In this document: positions 25,977 through 34,118 of the stretch, in pieces
How positions within the stretch are numbered: position 1 is the first letter of the stretch
Layout: each line of letters begins with the position of its first letter
NCBI GenBank assembly: GCA_030446525.1
Contig: JAUJNC010000021.1
Coordinates: 1 to 48,379 of the forward strand
Source: Armatimonadaceae bacterium
GTDB taxonomy: Bacteria; Armatimonadota; Armatimonadia; Armatimonadales; Armatimonadaceae
Direction: 5' to 3'
DNA length: 48,379 nucleotides
The notes under the pieces: model-generated
What the model was told of the DNA's origin: nothing
The model's database searches: none
What the model saw: the letters and a program-made list of their open reading frames with translations, nothing else
Translations under genes and position numbers: made by a program

Positions 25977-27686
25977 CTAAAACTCCAGGCCGATTTCCTT
26001 GCGCGCAGGACCGGTGTAGGCGCCGGGCTTGACGCGCTCGCCCTGGCGCAGGCCCGAAACGATCTCGGTGTGGCTGTCGCCTCGCAGGCCCGTGGTGACG
26101 GCGCGGGGCGTGTGGGTGTTTATGGTCTTGCCGTCTTTTGTTGTGGCCGTGACCACCTGCACTGTCGCCTTGTTCCCGCTGCCCTCCACGCAGCTGCCCG
26201 GCACGCGCAAAACATTTTTACGGCGGTCGATGACGATCGTACAGCGGGCGCTCATGCCGGGTCGCAGGCGCGGGTCGGGACGGTCCACCAGCACCTCGAC
26301 GGCGAAGCGGATCACCCCGCCACCGCGTGTGCCGCCGCTGCTGCTGCGCTGCTCACCCATCCCACCTGTACCGCCCGCGCCGCCGCTGCCCAGGGCCGCC
26401 GGGGCGACTTTGCGGACGCGACCCGCGAACAGGTCGCCGCGCGCGCCGTCGACGGTGATCTCGACCGGCAGGCCGGGTCGGATCCGGTACACGTCCACCT
26501 CGTTGACGCTCATCGTGATCAGCATCCGCGACAGGTCGGCGATCTGCAGGATCGGCGTGCCCGCGGAGAACGAGTTGACGCCGGAGGTGACCAGCTCCCC
26601 CTCCTCGACATAGCGCCGGGTGACCACGCCGTCCATCGGCGCCACGAGCCGCGTGTCGCGCTGGCGGACCTCCACCTCGCGGAGCTGGTTCTCCAGCTGC
26701 ACGACCGCGGCCCGCGCCTCGGCCACGCTGTCCTGCCGCATCCGGTCCTGCTCCGTGCCGGACAGCGCCGCCCGCAACTGCGCGCGGGCCTGCTCCACGG
26801 CCGACTGCGCCGAGACGACCTCCTGCCGGCGGATCGGGACGGCGGAGCGGTCGGCGCGCGAGCGCTCCAGCGCCGCCCGGGCCTGCGCCACGCGGCTCTC
26901 GGCCGCCGCGATATCGAGGCGGTTTTGTTCCCCGATCAGGTCGAGGCGCTTTTCGGCCTGGTCACGGCGTGACCGGGCGGCGGCCAGCTCCGCGCGCGCC
27001 GTGTCCACCACCTGTTCGGAAACGAAGCCCTTGGCCAGGAGCTTCTGATTGCGGGCGAGGCTGCGCTCGGCGTTGTCGGCGCCCACCTGCGCCTCGTCAT
27101 AGCCGGACCGCGCCTGGACGAGCGCCTGCGGGTGGGTGGCGCTTTTGAGCAGCGCCAGGCTGTCCAGGGCGACCTGGAGGCTGGCCCCGGCCTGCGACTC
27201 GTCGCTCCGCGTCCGCGCGGGCTGGGCCGCGTACTCCTCCCGAGCGACGGCCAGCCGCGCCTCGGCCGCGCGCAGCGCCTCGCGCGCCTGCCGGATCGCC
27301 GCCCGCGTCTGCTCCGCCTGGTAGCCCACCCCGCGCGCCGCGGACCGGTACCGGGCGTTCGCCCCCTCAAGCTGCGCCCGCATCTGCTCGACCTGGCTGT
27401 TGATCTCCGTGGGGTCGATCTCCACCAGAAGCTGACCGGCCCGGACGCGCGAGCCCTCCTGGACGGTGAGCCGCGCCACGCGCCCGGCCACCTTGGACTT
27501 GACCTCCACCTTCTTCAGCGGCTCGATCGTGCCGGTCTCGGTCACCTTGACGGCGACGTCGCCCCGGTCGACGGCTTCGGAGCGCCCCGACGCCGACGCC
27601 GCCCTCCCCAGGCCGCGGGCGCCCCACCACATGCCGCCGACCACGAACGCGAGCAACAGACCGACAGCCAGAAGCTTGCGTTTCAT
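25977..27686 (-). CDS. HlyD/MacA-type membrane fusion protein
   Basis: The 569-residue protein starts at ATG 27686 with an N-terminal membrane anchor (LLAVGLLLAFVVGGMWWGA). The lipoyl/barrel half-motifs are VEVKSKVAGRVARLTVQEG, SRVRAGQLLVEIDP, and later TRLVAPMDGVVTRRYVEEGE. Between them is an unusually long alpha-helical hairpin (about 120-370) rich in Ala/Arg/Glu/Gln, longer than in MacA. A Gly/Ser-rich loop (GSGGAGGTGGMGEQRSSSGG) sits in the beta-barrel region. It would link an inner-membrane transporter to the cell exterior. Its ATG overlaps the stop of a truncated fucosidase fragment (ATGA). Likely partner: the MacB-like permease at 17313-18554. Confidence 0.88.
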   Translation of the reverse strand: MKRKLLAVGLLLAFVVGGMWWGARGLGRAASASGRSEAVDRGDVAVKVTETGTIEPLKKVEVKSKVAGRVARLTVQEGSRVRAGQLLVEIDPTEINSQVEQMRAQLEGANARYRSAARGVGYQAEQTRAAIRQAREALRAAEARLAVAREEYAAQPARTRSDESQAGASLQVALDSLALLKSATHPQALVQARSGYDEAQVGADNAERSLARNQKLLAKGFVSEQVVDTARAELAAARSRRDQAEKRLDLIGEQNRLDIAAAESRVAQARAALERSRADRSAVPIRRQEVVSAQSAVEQARAQLRAALSGTEQDRMRQDSVAEARAAVVQLENQLREVEVRQRDTRLVAPMDGVVTRRYVEEGELVTSGVNSFSAGTPILQIADLSRMLITMSVNEVDVYRIRPGLPVEITVDGARGDLFAGRVRKVAPAALGSGGAGGTGGMGEQRSSSGGTRGGGVIRFAVEVLVDRPDPRLRPGMSARCTIVIDRRKNVLRVPGSCVEGSGNKATVQVVTATTKDGKTINTHTPRAVTTGLRGDSHTEIVSGLRQGERVKPGAYTGPARKEIGLEF

Positions 27687-27841
27687 TGCTGCACCCACTC
27701 GCGCCGGCCGGGCAGCGAGTACGGGCCGTAGTGCAGGGACAGGTGGTATTTCGCGTCCCGGAACCAGCGCAGCGCCGCCTGCCGCGGGTCGTTCTGGTAC
27801 AGGCCGCCGTGGTCTCGCAGGTAGATGGGTACGGACGTCAT
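27683..27841 (-). pseudogene. Truncated GH29 alpha-L-fucosidase N-terminus (52 codons)
   Basis: ATG 27841 has GAGGAG upstream and opens a 52-residue ORF containing RWFRDAKYHLSLHYGPYSLP and GRREWVQQ. This matches the start of GH29 fucosidases, which read W-F-x-D-A-K-F-G-x-F-x-H-x-G-x-Y-S-x-x-x-x-x-E-W. The rest of the enzyme (over 350 residues, including the catalytic Asp) is absent. The stop overlaps the start of the membrane fusion protein. It looks like the stump of a deleted gene whose translation signals now feed the downstream gene. Confidence 0.7.
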
Positions 27842-27961
27842 CGGGTTCTCCTCGGATGATATAAGGACACGCCTGCGAGCCCAAAGGTTACGCTGCAGGA
27901 GACGCGGGGCGGGTTGCCGAATAAACCCAGACGATACGATGATAGCAAAGGAGCGTTGGTG

Positions 27962-28870
27962 ATGTCAAACGAAGGCAGCACGCGCCGTGAGTTTCTGGGC
28001 AAAACCATCACGGCGGCGGCGTTTTTCGGTGTGATCCCCCGGCCCGCCCGGGGCGCGGCCGCCGCGGGGAAGATACCCGCCGAGCACCGCATCGGGGGGT
28101 GGGCGCTGGGCGCCCAGGCGTACAGCTTCAACCGCTTCAGCGCGTTCGAGGCGATCGAGAAGACCGCCCAGACGGGGGGCAAGGTCATCGAGTTCTACCC
28201 CGGCCAGAAGCTGAGCCCGGAAGAGCCGGACGCCAAGGTGGATCAGAACGCCCCCGACGCGGTGATCGCCAGGCTGAAAGACAAGCTCCGGACGCACGGC
28301 ATACTGGCGGTCAACTTCGGCGTCGTCGGCCTGCCCAACGACGACGCCCAGAGCCGCAAGGTGTTCGAGTTCGCCAGAAAGATGGGGATCCCGGCGGTCA
28401 CCAGCGAGCCGAAGGCCGAGGCGATGGACCTGCTGGAGAAGCTGGTCAAAGAGTACGACGTCAAGCTCGCCATCCACAACCACCCCAAACGCGCGAAGAA
28501 CCCCGACTACCGGCACTGGGACCCCGGCTATGTGCTGTCCCTGGTGAAGGCCCGCGACCCCCGCCTGGGGGCCTGTGCGGACACGGGGCACTGGGTGCGG
28601 TCGGGGATCAAGCCGGTGGACGCGCTCAAGACGCTGCAGGGCCGCGTCATCAGCAGCCACCTCAAAGACCTGCACGTCTTCGCCCCGAACGGCCACGACG
28701 TGCCGTTCGGAACGGGCGTTTCGGACATCGCAGGCATCCTGGACGAGCTGAAACGCCAGAACTTCGACGGCAACCTGTCCATCGAGTACGAGCACAACTG
28801 GGAAAGCTCCGTGCCGGAGATCGCCCAGTGCGTCGGCTTCGTGCGCGGCTACGCCGCTTCCCGAGCGTAG
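27962..28870 (+). CDS. Tat-exported sugar phosphate isomerase/epimerase-like protein
   Basis: Start at ATG 27962 (AAAGGAG upstream) gives 302 residues. The N-terminus has a twin-arginine signal ([20 protein letters not shown], ending PARGAAA). The mature part is a xylose-isomerase-like TIM barrel: [73 protein letters not shown], and a C-terminal [12 protein letters not shown]. The His/Asp/Glu residues in these segments are the usual metal ligands. Export of a cofactor-bound folded enzyme suits an extracytoplasmic sugar-modifying role. It diverges from the fucosidase fragment over 120 bp. Confidence 0.85.
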   Translation: MSNEGSTRREFLGKTITAAAFFGVIPRPARGAAAAGKIPAEHRIGGWALGAQAYSFNRFSAFEAIEKTAQTGGKVIEFYPGQKLSPEEPDAKVDQNAPDAVIARLKDKLRTHGILAVNFGVVGLPNDDAQSRKVFEFARKMGIPAVTSEPKAEAMDLLEKLVKEYDVKLAIHNHPKRAKNPDYRHWDPGYVLSLVKARDPRLGACADTGHWVRSGIKPVDALKTLQGRVISSHLKDLHVFAPNGHDVPFGTGVSDIAGILDELKRQNFDGNLSIEYEHNWESSVPEIAQCVGFVRGYAASRA

Positions 28871-28880
28871 CCGGCTGAAT

Positions 28881-29486
28881 ATGGTCCCCCGCCCCGAAGA
28901 TCTGCCCTGCGCACCCGCGGGGTCGCTCGTCGTGATCACCGGCTCGATGTTGTCCGGCAAGACGGAAGAGCTGATCCGCCGCGTGCGCCGCGCCCTGTAC
29001 GCCCGCCGGACCGTCCAGGTGTTCAAGCCGGCGCTCGACACGCGCGCAGACGGCGCCGCCATACGCTCGCACAACGGCGTCCTCCACGGGGCCGCGGCGG
29101 TAGGAAACAGCGGCGAGCTGTGGCGGCGGGTCGAGCCCGCGACCGACGTGGTCGCCGTCGAGGAGGCGCAGTTCTTCGACACGGGGATCATAGACGTTTG
29201 CCAGCGGCTCGCCGACCGGGGGCATCACGTCGTGGCGGCCGGGCTGGACATGGACTTCCGCGGGCGCCCGTTCGGGCCGATGGCCGCGCTCCTGGCGGTG
29301 GCGGACGAGGTGGTGAAGCTGCGCGCCATCTGCGCCCGTTGCGGGGCCGACGCGTCCCGCTCCCAGCGCCTGATCGATGGCAAGCCCGCCCCGGACTCCG
29401 CCCCCACCATCCTGGTCGGCGCGCAGGAGCACTACGAGGCGCGCTGCCGCCACTGCCATCAGAGGGAAGGGACAAGCGGGGGATGA
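28881..29486 (+). CDS. tdk: Thymidine kinase
   Basis: The 201-residue protein has the type II thymidine kinase layout: P-loop [20 protein letters not shown] near residue 20, [14 protein letters not shown] with the DNA/ADP-contact Glu, and [16 protein letters not shown]. The lasso/zinc region has a CxxC pair ([11 protein letters not shown]) and a final CRHCH. The P-loop has SMLSGK where most enzymes have PMFSGK. It salvages thymidine to dTMP. The start lies 10 bp after the isomerase stop, so the two are probably co-transcribed. Confidence 0.95.
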   Translation: MVPRPEDLPCAPAGSLVVITGSMLSGKTEELIRRVRRALYARRTVQVFKPALDTRADGAAIRSHNGVLHGAAAVGNSGELWRRVEPATDVVAVEEAQFFDTGIIDVCQRLADRGHHVVAAGLDMDFRGRPFGPMAALLAVADEVVKLRAICARCGADASRSQRLIDGKPAPDSAPTILVGAQEHYEARCRHCHQREGTSGG

Positions 29487-29494
29487 GGGGGCGC

Positions 29495-29518
29495 GGCAAG
29501 CAGGGGCCCCTGCTTGCC
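29495..29518. terminator. Bidirectional terminator between tdk and the glycosidase
   Basis: GGCAAGCAGGGG and its exact complement CCCCTGCTTGCC abut as a perfect 24-bp palindrome, followed by TTTATT on the plus strand. It separates two convergent genes. Confidence 0.75.
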
Positions 29519-29519
29519 T

Positions 29520-31310
29520 TTATTGCCATAACGGGCGGCTGCCGACCACCTGCACGGCGTCGGCGACCAGGACGGTGCGACCCCCCTCCGTGCGCAGCGT
29601 GCCGGTCAGCGTGACCAGGTCGTCGCGCGTCACGGGCAGGAACAGGTTCCTGGGCGCGCGGACCCTGAGCGGCGCCGCGCCGATGCGATCGACCACGAAG
29701 AAGCGCTCCCCGAGGGTGTCGGTTCCCACCGTAACGGTGCGCGCCTGCAGCAGCACCCGCGCCCCCTCCCCCGCCCTGCTGACGCCCCCGACGGGACGCG
29801 GTGGGGGCAGGTCGCCGCTCGCCAGCAGGAAGTCCGCCGATGCCACCTCGCCCGGCCTGACCAGGACGGTCCGTGGCGTGGAGGTTTGACCGCGGTAGGT
29901 TGCCGTGACGGTGTAGGGGCCGGGGGCCAGGTCGATAAAGGCGAAGAAGCCGGTGCCGCTCGCCGTTTGCGTGCGCCTCGTCCCGCCGCCTTCAAACGTG
30001 ACTTCCGCACCGTCGGCCCACAGGAGCGCCTTTCCTGTCAGCACCGTGCCCTTGATGTGGCCTGTGGCCGGATGGGTTTTCCACCCGAACGCGGGGAAGG
30101 GAACCGCGCCGGCGAAGACCTGCGGGAGCGCGTCGTAGACGGCTTCGTTGTAGGCGTCTGAGGCCCGCCTGCCGCCGGGAGCGACGACGGCGTTGGTGCC
30201 TTTGTACGAGTACAGGAGCGTGCCCGCCGCATTTTTGCCCGATGCGGCGCTGGGCGCCTGGTTGATCCGGATGAGGTCGAACGTCTCCGGGAGCGTGTTC
30301 AGCCACGTGCCCACGGCGATCGTGGCGGCGCGACGGTATTGGTGCTCCTTGATCCACTCGGCCCAGTGCTCCTGGTAGGGGCGGTGGCGCGGCGCGGCGA
30401 AGTAGGTCATGGGGCAGCCCAGGTCGAGGATCCCCTCCTCCAGCCACGCGCGCCAGTCCTGGTACACCGCCCGGTACGCCGACGATGTTTCCCAATCTTC
30501 CTCGGAGCGCGGGCCGTCCCCCCAGGCGATGAGCGCCGCCGAGACGACGATGCCGGGCCGCACCGCGACGGCGTTGGCGTACACCTTGCGCACCAGCTGG
30601 GTCACCTGGTCGCGCCGCCACTGCCGCCACAGGGGGTCATCCCACGCCGGCGCGCCCTGCCGACCGTGGCGCGCGTTGACGCGGGCCCCCGCGGCCGGCG
30701 CGTAGCCCCAGCGGGCGCCGCCGTAGCGCACGAAGTCGAAGTGGATGCCGTCCACGTCGTAGGAGCGCGCGACATCCAGGTACACCCGGTAGGTCCACTC
30801 GGCGGCCCCGGGGACGCCGGGGTCGATCTTGACGGCCTCCTTGTCGTCGTTCTCGCCGGTGTCGGAAAGCGAGCGCCACGACGGGTTCTTGGCGAGGATG
30901 TGGCCCGGGTCGAACGGCGCGCCGACCGCGCCCATGTTGATCCAGGCGTGGACCGCGACGCGCGGGCGGGCCGCGTGCGCTTTTTCGATCAGGTAGCGCA
31001 GGGGGTCCCAGCCGGACCGGTTGTCCCGGGCGAGCGGCTCGTAACGGGAAAAGTAGTACGCATCGCCGCGCTTGCGCACCTGCGCGAAGACCGCGTTGCA
31101 GTGCGCCCGCCGCAGCCGCGCGAGCAGGGTATCCACCTCCGCCCTGCTCTTGATGCCGGGGTTGAAACCGTCCACCCAGAACCCGCGTATCTCGGTTCCG
31201 CGCGGCTCGGACGGCACCGGCGACTGGGCGCGTGCATGCTGCGGGGCGACGGCAGCGAGCAAGGCGGTGGCGGCGGCAAAGACTGCGCGGGAGGCGGTGG
31301 TGCGAGGCAT
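29520..31310 (-). CDS. Secreted family-10-like glycosyl hydrolase (GHL10/YngK type) with C-terminal beta domains
   Basis: This 596-residue protein has a signal peptide (AVFAAATALLAAVAPQHARA). The barrel begins EIRGFWVDGFNPGIKSRAEV and HCNAVFAQVRKRGDAYYFSR. It continues VAVHAWINMGAVG and YDVDGIHFDFVRYGGARWGY (the conserved DGIHxDxxRY motif), then ILDLGCPMTYFA. After about residue 400 there is a CarboxypepD-regulatory-like domain (GHIKGTVLTGKALLWADGAE, YTVTATYRGQTSTPR) and a final OB-like domain. These enzymes act on cell-wall or surface glycans; substrate unproven. AGGAG precedes the ATG. Confidence 0.85.
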   Translation of the reverse strand: MPRTTASRAVFAAATALLAAVAPQHARAQSPVPSEPRGTEIRGFWVDGFNPGIKSRAEVDTLLARLRRAHCNAVFAQVRKRGDAYYFSRYEPLARDNRSGWDPLRYLIEKAHAARPRVAVHAWINMGAVGAPFDPGHILAKNPSWRSLSDTGENDDKEAVKIDPGVPGAAEWTYRVYLDVARSYDVDGIHFDFVRYGGARWGYAPAAGARVNARHGRQGAPAWDDPLWRQWRRDQVTQLVRKVYANAVAVRPGIVVSAALIAWGDGPRSEEDWETSSAYRAVYQDWRAWLEEGILDLGCPMTYFAAPRHRPYQEHWAEWIKEHQYRRAATIAVGTWLNTLPETFDLIRINQAPSAASGKNAAGTLLYSYKGTNAVVAPGGRRASDAYNEAVYDALPQVFAGAVPFPAFGWKTHPATGHIKGTVLTGKALLWADGAEVTFEGGGTRRTQTASGTGFFAFIDLAPGPYTVTATYRGQTSTPRTVLVRPGEVASADFLLASGDLPPPRPVGGVSRAGEGARVLLQARTVTVGTDTLGERFFVVDRIGAAPLRVRAPRNLFLPVTRDDLVTLTGTLRTEGGRTVLVADAVQVVGSRPLWQ

Positions 31311-31478
31311 AGTGGCAGGACTCCTTGTAGCTCCCCGTCAGTGTATCGCACGTGCGCCGTCCGCGGCAAGAATCTCTGCGCGTCCGGAGGACGCCCGGCG
31401 GCAGGAGGATACAACGCGCGCGCCGAAAGCTCCTGCATATACCCCTCTGGCAGGGAGGGTGGGGTTCAGGAGGTTCCC

Positions 31479-32510
31479 TTGACGACATTTGGTACCATCA
31501 CCACGGTCGCGGGCGCGGGCGAAGCCGGGTACGCGGGCGACGGCGGGCCCGCGACCAAGGCGCTGCTGCGCCAGCCGTTCCACTGCGACTTCGACCGGGA
31601 CGGCAACCTGTACATCGCCGAGGCCGAAAACCACGTCATCCGCCGTGTGGACAAGCGGTCCGGGCGCATCACGACCGTGGCCGGGAGCGGGCGCAAGGGC
31701 TATGAGGGCGACGGCGGGCCGGCCACGCGCGCCGCGCTGAACGAGCCCTACGCCGTGGTGGACGCGGCGGGCGACCTGTACATCGTGGACCGGCTGAACG
31801 CCTGCGTGCGCCATGTGGACGGGCGGACGGGCATCATCACCACGGTGGCGGGCGACGGCACCAGGGGCTACGCCGGCGACGGCGGCCCGGGCGCGAAGGC
31901 GCAGATGCGGGAGCCCAACGACTGCGTGCTCGACGGCAAGGACGGGTTGCTCATCGCGGACGTGCGGGACACCCGCGTGCGCCGCCTGGACCGGAAGACG
32001 GGGATCATCTCGACCTTCGGCGGGACCGGGCGGCGGGTGCGCGAGGGCGACGGCGGCCCCCTGTCGTCGGCCTCGTTCGACGGGGCGCGGGCGGTTGCCG
32101 TGGACGGGCGCGACGGGACGGTGTACGTCTGCGAGCGTGAGGGAAACGCCGTGCGCCGCGTCGACGGGCGCACCAGGATCGTCACGCTCTACGCCGGCAC
32201 GGGCCGCAAGGGCTACGAGGGCGACGGCGGCCCCGCCGCGCGCGCCGCCCTGAACGGCCCCAAGGGCGTGCGCTGCGACAGGCAGGGCAACCTGTACATC
32301 GTGGACACCGAGAACCACGCCATCCGCCGTGTCGACGCGGCCACGGGCGTCATCACCACGGTCGCCGGCGGCGCCAAAGGCGGGCACGGCGACGGCGGCC
32401 CCGCCGCCCAAGCCGGCCTCGACCGTCCCCACGGCTGCGTGGTCGGCCCCGACGGCGCTCTCTACATCGCCGACTCCAACAACCACCGCGTCCGCCGCGT
32501 CGCGCCCTGA
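31479..32510 (+). CDS. NHL-repeat beta-propeller protein
   Basis: The likely start is TTG 31479, six bases after AGGAGG; the long upstream open frame is antisense to the glycosidase. The 343 residues are six near-identical blades. Each reads like ITTVAGSGRKGYEGDGGPAT, then a variable stretch, then DRDGNLYIAEAENHVIRRVD. This is the NHL consensus GxGxxGxxGDGGPAxxAxLxxPxGVxxDxxGNLYIADxxNxRIRRV. No signal peptide is visible with this start, so location is uncertain. Proteins of this kind bind protein, RNA or sugar through the propeller face. Blade 4 is the most divergent (STFGGTGRRVREGDGGPLSS). Confidence 0.88.
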   Translation: MTTFGTITTVAGAGEAGYAGDGGPATKALLRQPFHCDFDRDGNLYIAEAENHVIRRVDKRSGRITTVAGSGRKGYEGDGGPATRAALNEPYAVVDAAGDLYIVDRLNACVRHVDGRTGIITTVAGDGTRGYAGDGGPGAKAQMREPNDCVLDGKDGLLIADVRDTRVRRLDRKTGIISTFGGTGRRVREGDGGPLSSASFDGARAVAVDGRDGTVYVCEREGNAVRRVDGRTRIVTLYAGTGRKGYEGDGGPAARAALNGPKGVRCDRQGNLYIVDTENHAIRRVDAATGVITTVAGGAKGGHGDGGPAAQAGLDRPHGCVVGPDGALYIADSNNHRVRRVAP

Positions 32511-32517
32511 GGTTTCC

Positions 32518-32546
32518 TTGACGGGCAGGGGCAAACATGGTAGAAT
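32518..32546 (+). promoter_or_regulatory. Promoter of tRNA-Met
   Basis: TTGACG (32518-32523), a 17-bp spacer and TAGAAT (32541-32546) with an upstream TGG (extended -10) lie just before the tRNA, whose first base is 14 bp past the -10. Confidence 0.75.
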
Positions 32547-32559
32547 TTCAAATGTTCAC

Positions 32560-32633
32560 GGCAGCGTAGCTCAGCTGGCTAGAGCATCGGATTCATACCC
32601 CGAAGGTCCGCGGTTCGATCCCGCGCGCTGCTA
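32560..32633 (+). tRNA. tRNA-Met (anticodon CAT)
   Basis: Cloverleaf elements are all present: acceptor GGCAGCG/CGCTGCT with a G-U closing pair and discriminator A at 32633, D-stem GCTC/GAGC, and anticodon stem TCGGA/CCCGA with loop TTCATAC (CAT at 32594-32596). The variable loop is AGGTC and the T-stem CGCGG/CCGCG has loop TTCGATC. No CCA is encoded. The anticodon stem has one mismatch (A-C) next to the loop. Elongator Met is likely; a lysidine-modified tRNA-Ile2 has the same anticodon and cannot be excluded. It marks one side of a restriction-modification island. Confidence 0.93.
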
Positions 32634-32644
32634 TCGACGTATTG

Positions 32645-32680
32645 AAAACGGACGGGGCGCTTCGGCGCCCCGTCCGTTTT
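32645..32680 (+). terminator. Intrinsic terminator of tRNA-Met
   Basis: A 16-bp perfect stem (AAAACGGACGGGGCGC at 32645-32660 and its complement at 32665-32680) closes on a TTCG loop and ends in a T-run. It forms the left part of the 71-bp direct repeat. Confidence 0.9.
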
Positions 32681-32715
32681 TGCTCGTCGCAGAGTTGGCG
32701 TGGCTCGCGTCGAAT
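32645..32715 (+). repeat. Left 71-bp direct repeat (att-like)
   Basis: It comprises the tRNA-Met terminator plus a tail ending GTTGGCGTGGCTCGCGTCGA followed by AT. It matches 34962-35032 except for two substitutions in the hairpin and two compensating one-base indels. After the shared GAAT the two copies diverge abruptly. Confidence 0.85.
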
Positions 32716-32780
32716 GTGGCACATATCCGTGGACAGCAAGTAGCCGCATTGCTAGCACTGCTTAGCTTGCTTGTTTGTCT

Positions 32781-32801
32781 GGTCTCATGAGATACGAGAC
32801 C
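32781..32801. repeat. Small inverted repeat in the island's left intergenic region
   Basis: GGTCTC (32781-32786) and GAGACC (32796-32801) are complementary across 9 bp; the left arm also overlaps the 10-bp palindrome TCTCATGAGA. It lies beyond the methyltransferase stop and could form its terminator hairpin. The remainder of 32716-32876 shows nothing recognisable. Confidence 0.4.
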
Positions 32802-32876
32802 AAGTACGATACATAGTAGATCCACCGATAATCAACCCGGTAGCGACAAGTTTGTAGGAGTCACGATGCTAAATCC

Positions 32877-33803
32877 CTAGCTGACGGGCCGATTAGTTTC
32901 TTGGGCAGTCGTGCCATAAGTTGCCCCGTCTTCCAGCAGAAGTCTGGTTTGGCGTTGTTCGTGTTGAATGCAGTATACTTCGCTGGGTGGGGCGAAGTTG
33001 GTAATCAGCACCTCCTTATTTAGTACACGGCTACTGCTCCGCTTTTCCGTGTTCATGCCGGACGCCGACTGCACAGGAACGATAAAGTGATCCGGAAACA
33101 GGGCGCGCACCTCGGGTGTGTCGTAAGACGAGTAAATCCACTGGCACTTAGAACTCTTTAGCCTTTCGGCAAGCTCCCGATGATCATCCCATGAGCGCAT
33201 GTTGTTGGCATAGTTGCATTTGTTCTCCGGATAGGGAGGATCTATATAGGCACACACGCCTTCGCGGTCATAACGATCAAGGCAGTCACGCCAGTGCAGG
33301 CATTCGATTATAGCCGTGCGTAGGCGGTTATGGACGGGCTGTAGACGCTCTTCTAATGTCTTGAGTGCGCCAATCAGGCGGTTGCCATGACCTCCGTCAC
33401 TAATGCTGGTTTGTAAGCGAGGATAATGGAGTTCCCCCACCCCAGCCTGCCATGATCAGGTAATAAAAACGGTGCGCGCGTTGTACCTCGGACAGGCAAG
33501 AAGAATCAAGGGATGCCAGGCGCTCAACTCAGCACGAGAAACTAATTCCCATTCGAAAGATGCAATTAGCTCCTCGGGACGTTCCTTTACTACCCGAAAA
33601 AAGTTACAAGGTCCTGGTCGATGTCATTCAGGATTTCCACGGAACTAGGCGTTTTACCAAAAAGCACCCAGGCCGCTCCCGCGAAAAGTTCAAGATAACA
33701 ATCGTGAGAAGGCAGCAAGTTGATAATTTGTTTGCGGAGGCGGGATTTCCCCCACCCACTTGAAAGGGCTATTTATCATTCGATGCTCGCTGACCTTTGC
33801 CAT
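32877..33803 (-). CDS. D12-class DNA N6-adenine methyltransferase (Dam-like), four frameshifts
   Basis: ATG 33803 has AGAGGAGG upstream. Joining frames gives about 309 residues with the full D12 layout. SAM-binding motif I is PFKWVG-GKSRL followed by YLELFAGAAWVLF. Then come EILNDIDQDLVTFF, RPEELIASFEWELVSRAEL, VQRAHRFYYLIMAGWGG, catalytic motif IV AYIDPPY at a normal position, and WIYSSYDTPEVRALF. Slips are at about 33750 (G-run), 33596 (after a T6 run), 33527 and 33437 (G-run). They sum to zero mod 3, so the intact gene is a simple repair away. It would methylate adenine in the host recognition site and protect against the neighbouring candidate endonuclease. Confidence 0.85.
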
Positions 33804-33826
33804 GATGCCTCCTCTATGACTTGCTT

Positions 33827-33845
33827 ATGTCTCTACTAGCGACAT
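33827..33845. promoter_or_regulatory. Candidate controller-protein operator in divergent promoter region
   Basis: The inverted repeat ATGTC-N9-GACAT sits in the 60-bp gap between the divergent methyltransferase and XRE regulator starts. CTAGC also occurs twice, 11 bp apart (33836 and 33847). Controller (C) proteins of restriction-modification systems bind paired symmetric sites in exactly this position. The match is by position and symmetry only. Confidence 0.4.
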
Positions 33846-33863
33846 TCTAGCACAGGTGCTGAT

Positions 33864-34118
33864 GTGTTGTCAAGACCGGAAATGCAACGCTTTGGTGAGA
33901 AACTGCACACTTTGCGAACGCGGTCTAGTATGACGCTTAAAGAGCTTGCCCAAGCGCTTGGTCTCGGAGCGCACAGCTACATCAGCGAACTTGAGGCCGG
34001 GAAGAAGACGCCCACAACGGAGTTCGTGCTGGGGGCGGCGCGTTTGTTTGATGTTAGCACTGATGTGCTTATAAAGGATGAATTGGAACTACCCACCGAA
34101 GGAGAATTAAGGGAATAG
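33864..34118 (+). CDS. XRE-family regulator, probable C protein of the restriction-modification system
   Basis: The 84-residue protein can start at GTG 33864 or ATG 33882 (MQRFGEKLHTLRTR). It is a single helix-turn-helix domain: SMTLKELAQALGLGAHSYIS, ELEAGKKTPTTEFVLGAARL, and a short acidic tail. Size and fold match C proteins such as C.AhdI and C.PvuII, which first activate their own and the endonuclease gene and later repress. The stop overlaps the next gene's GTG by one base, and the gene diverges from the methyltransferase. Confidence 0.8.
   Translation: MLSRPEMQRFGEKLHTLRTRSSMTLKELAQALGLGAHSYISELEAGKKTPTTEFVLGAARLFDVSTDVLIKDELELPTEGELRE

Noticed and set aside
32877..33803. Methyltransferase as a decayed pseudogene
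   Set aside because: All motifs are intact, the four slips sum to zero mod 3 and three of the four are at short base runs, like slips in essential genes such as glnA. Error is more likely, though real inactivation is not excluded.
32877..33803. Idea that this methyltransferase causes the AGCT-associated errors
   Set aside because: Its specificity cannot be read from sequence. No cytosine methyltransferase is in the window either, so the link is only speculative.
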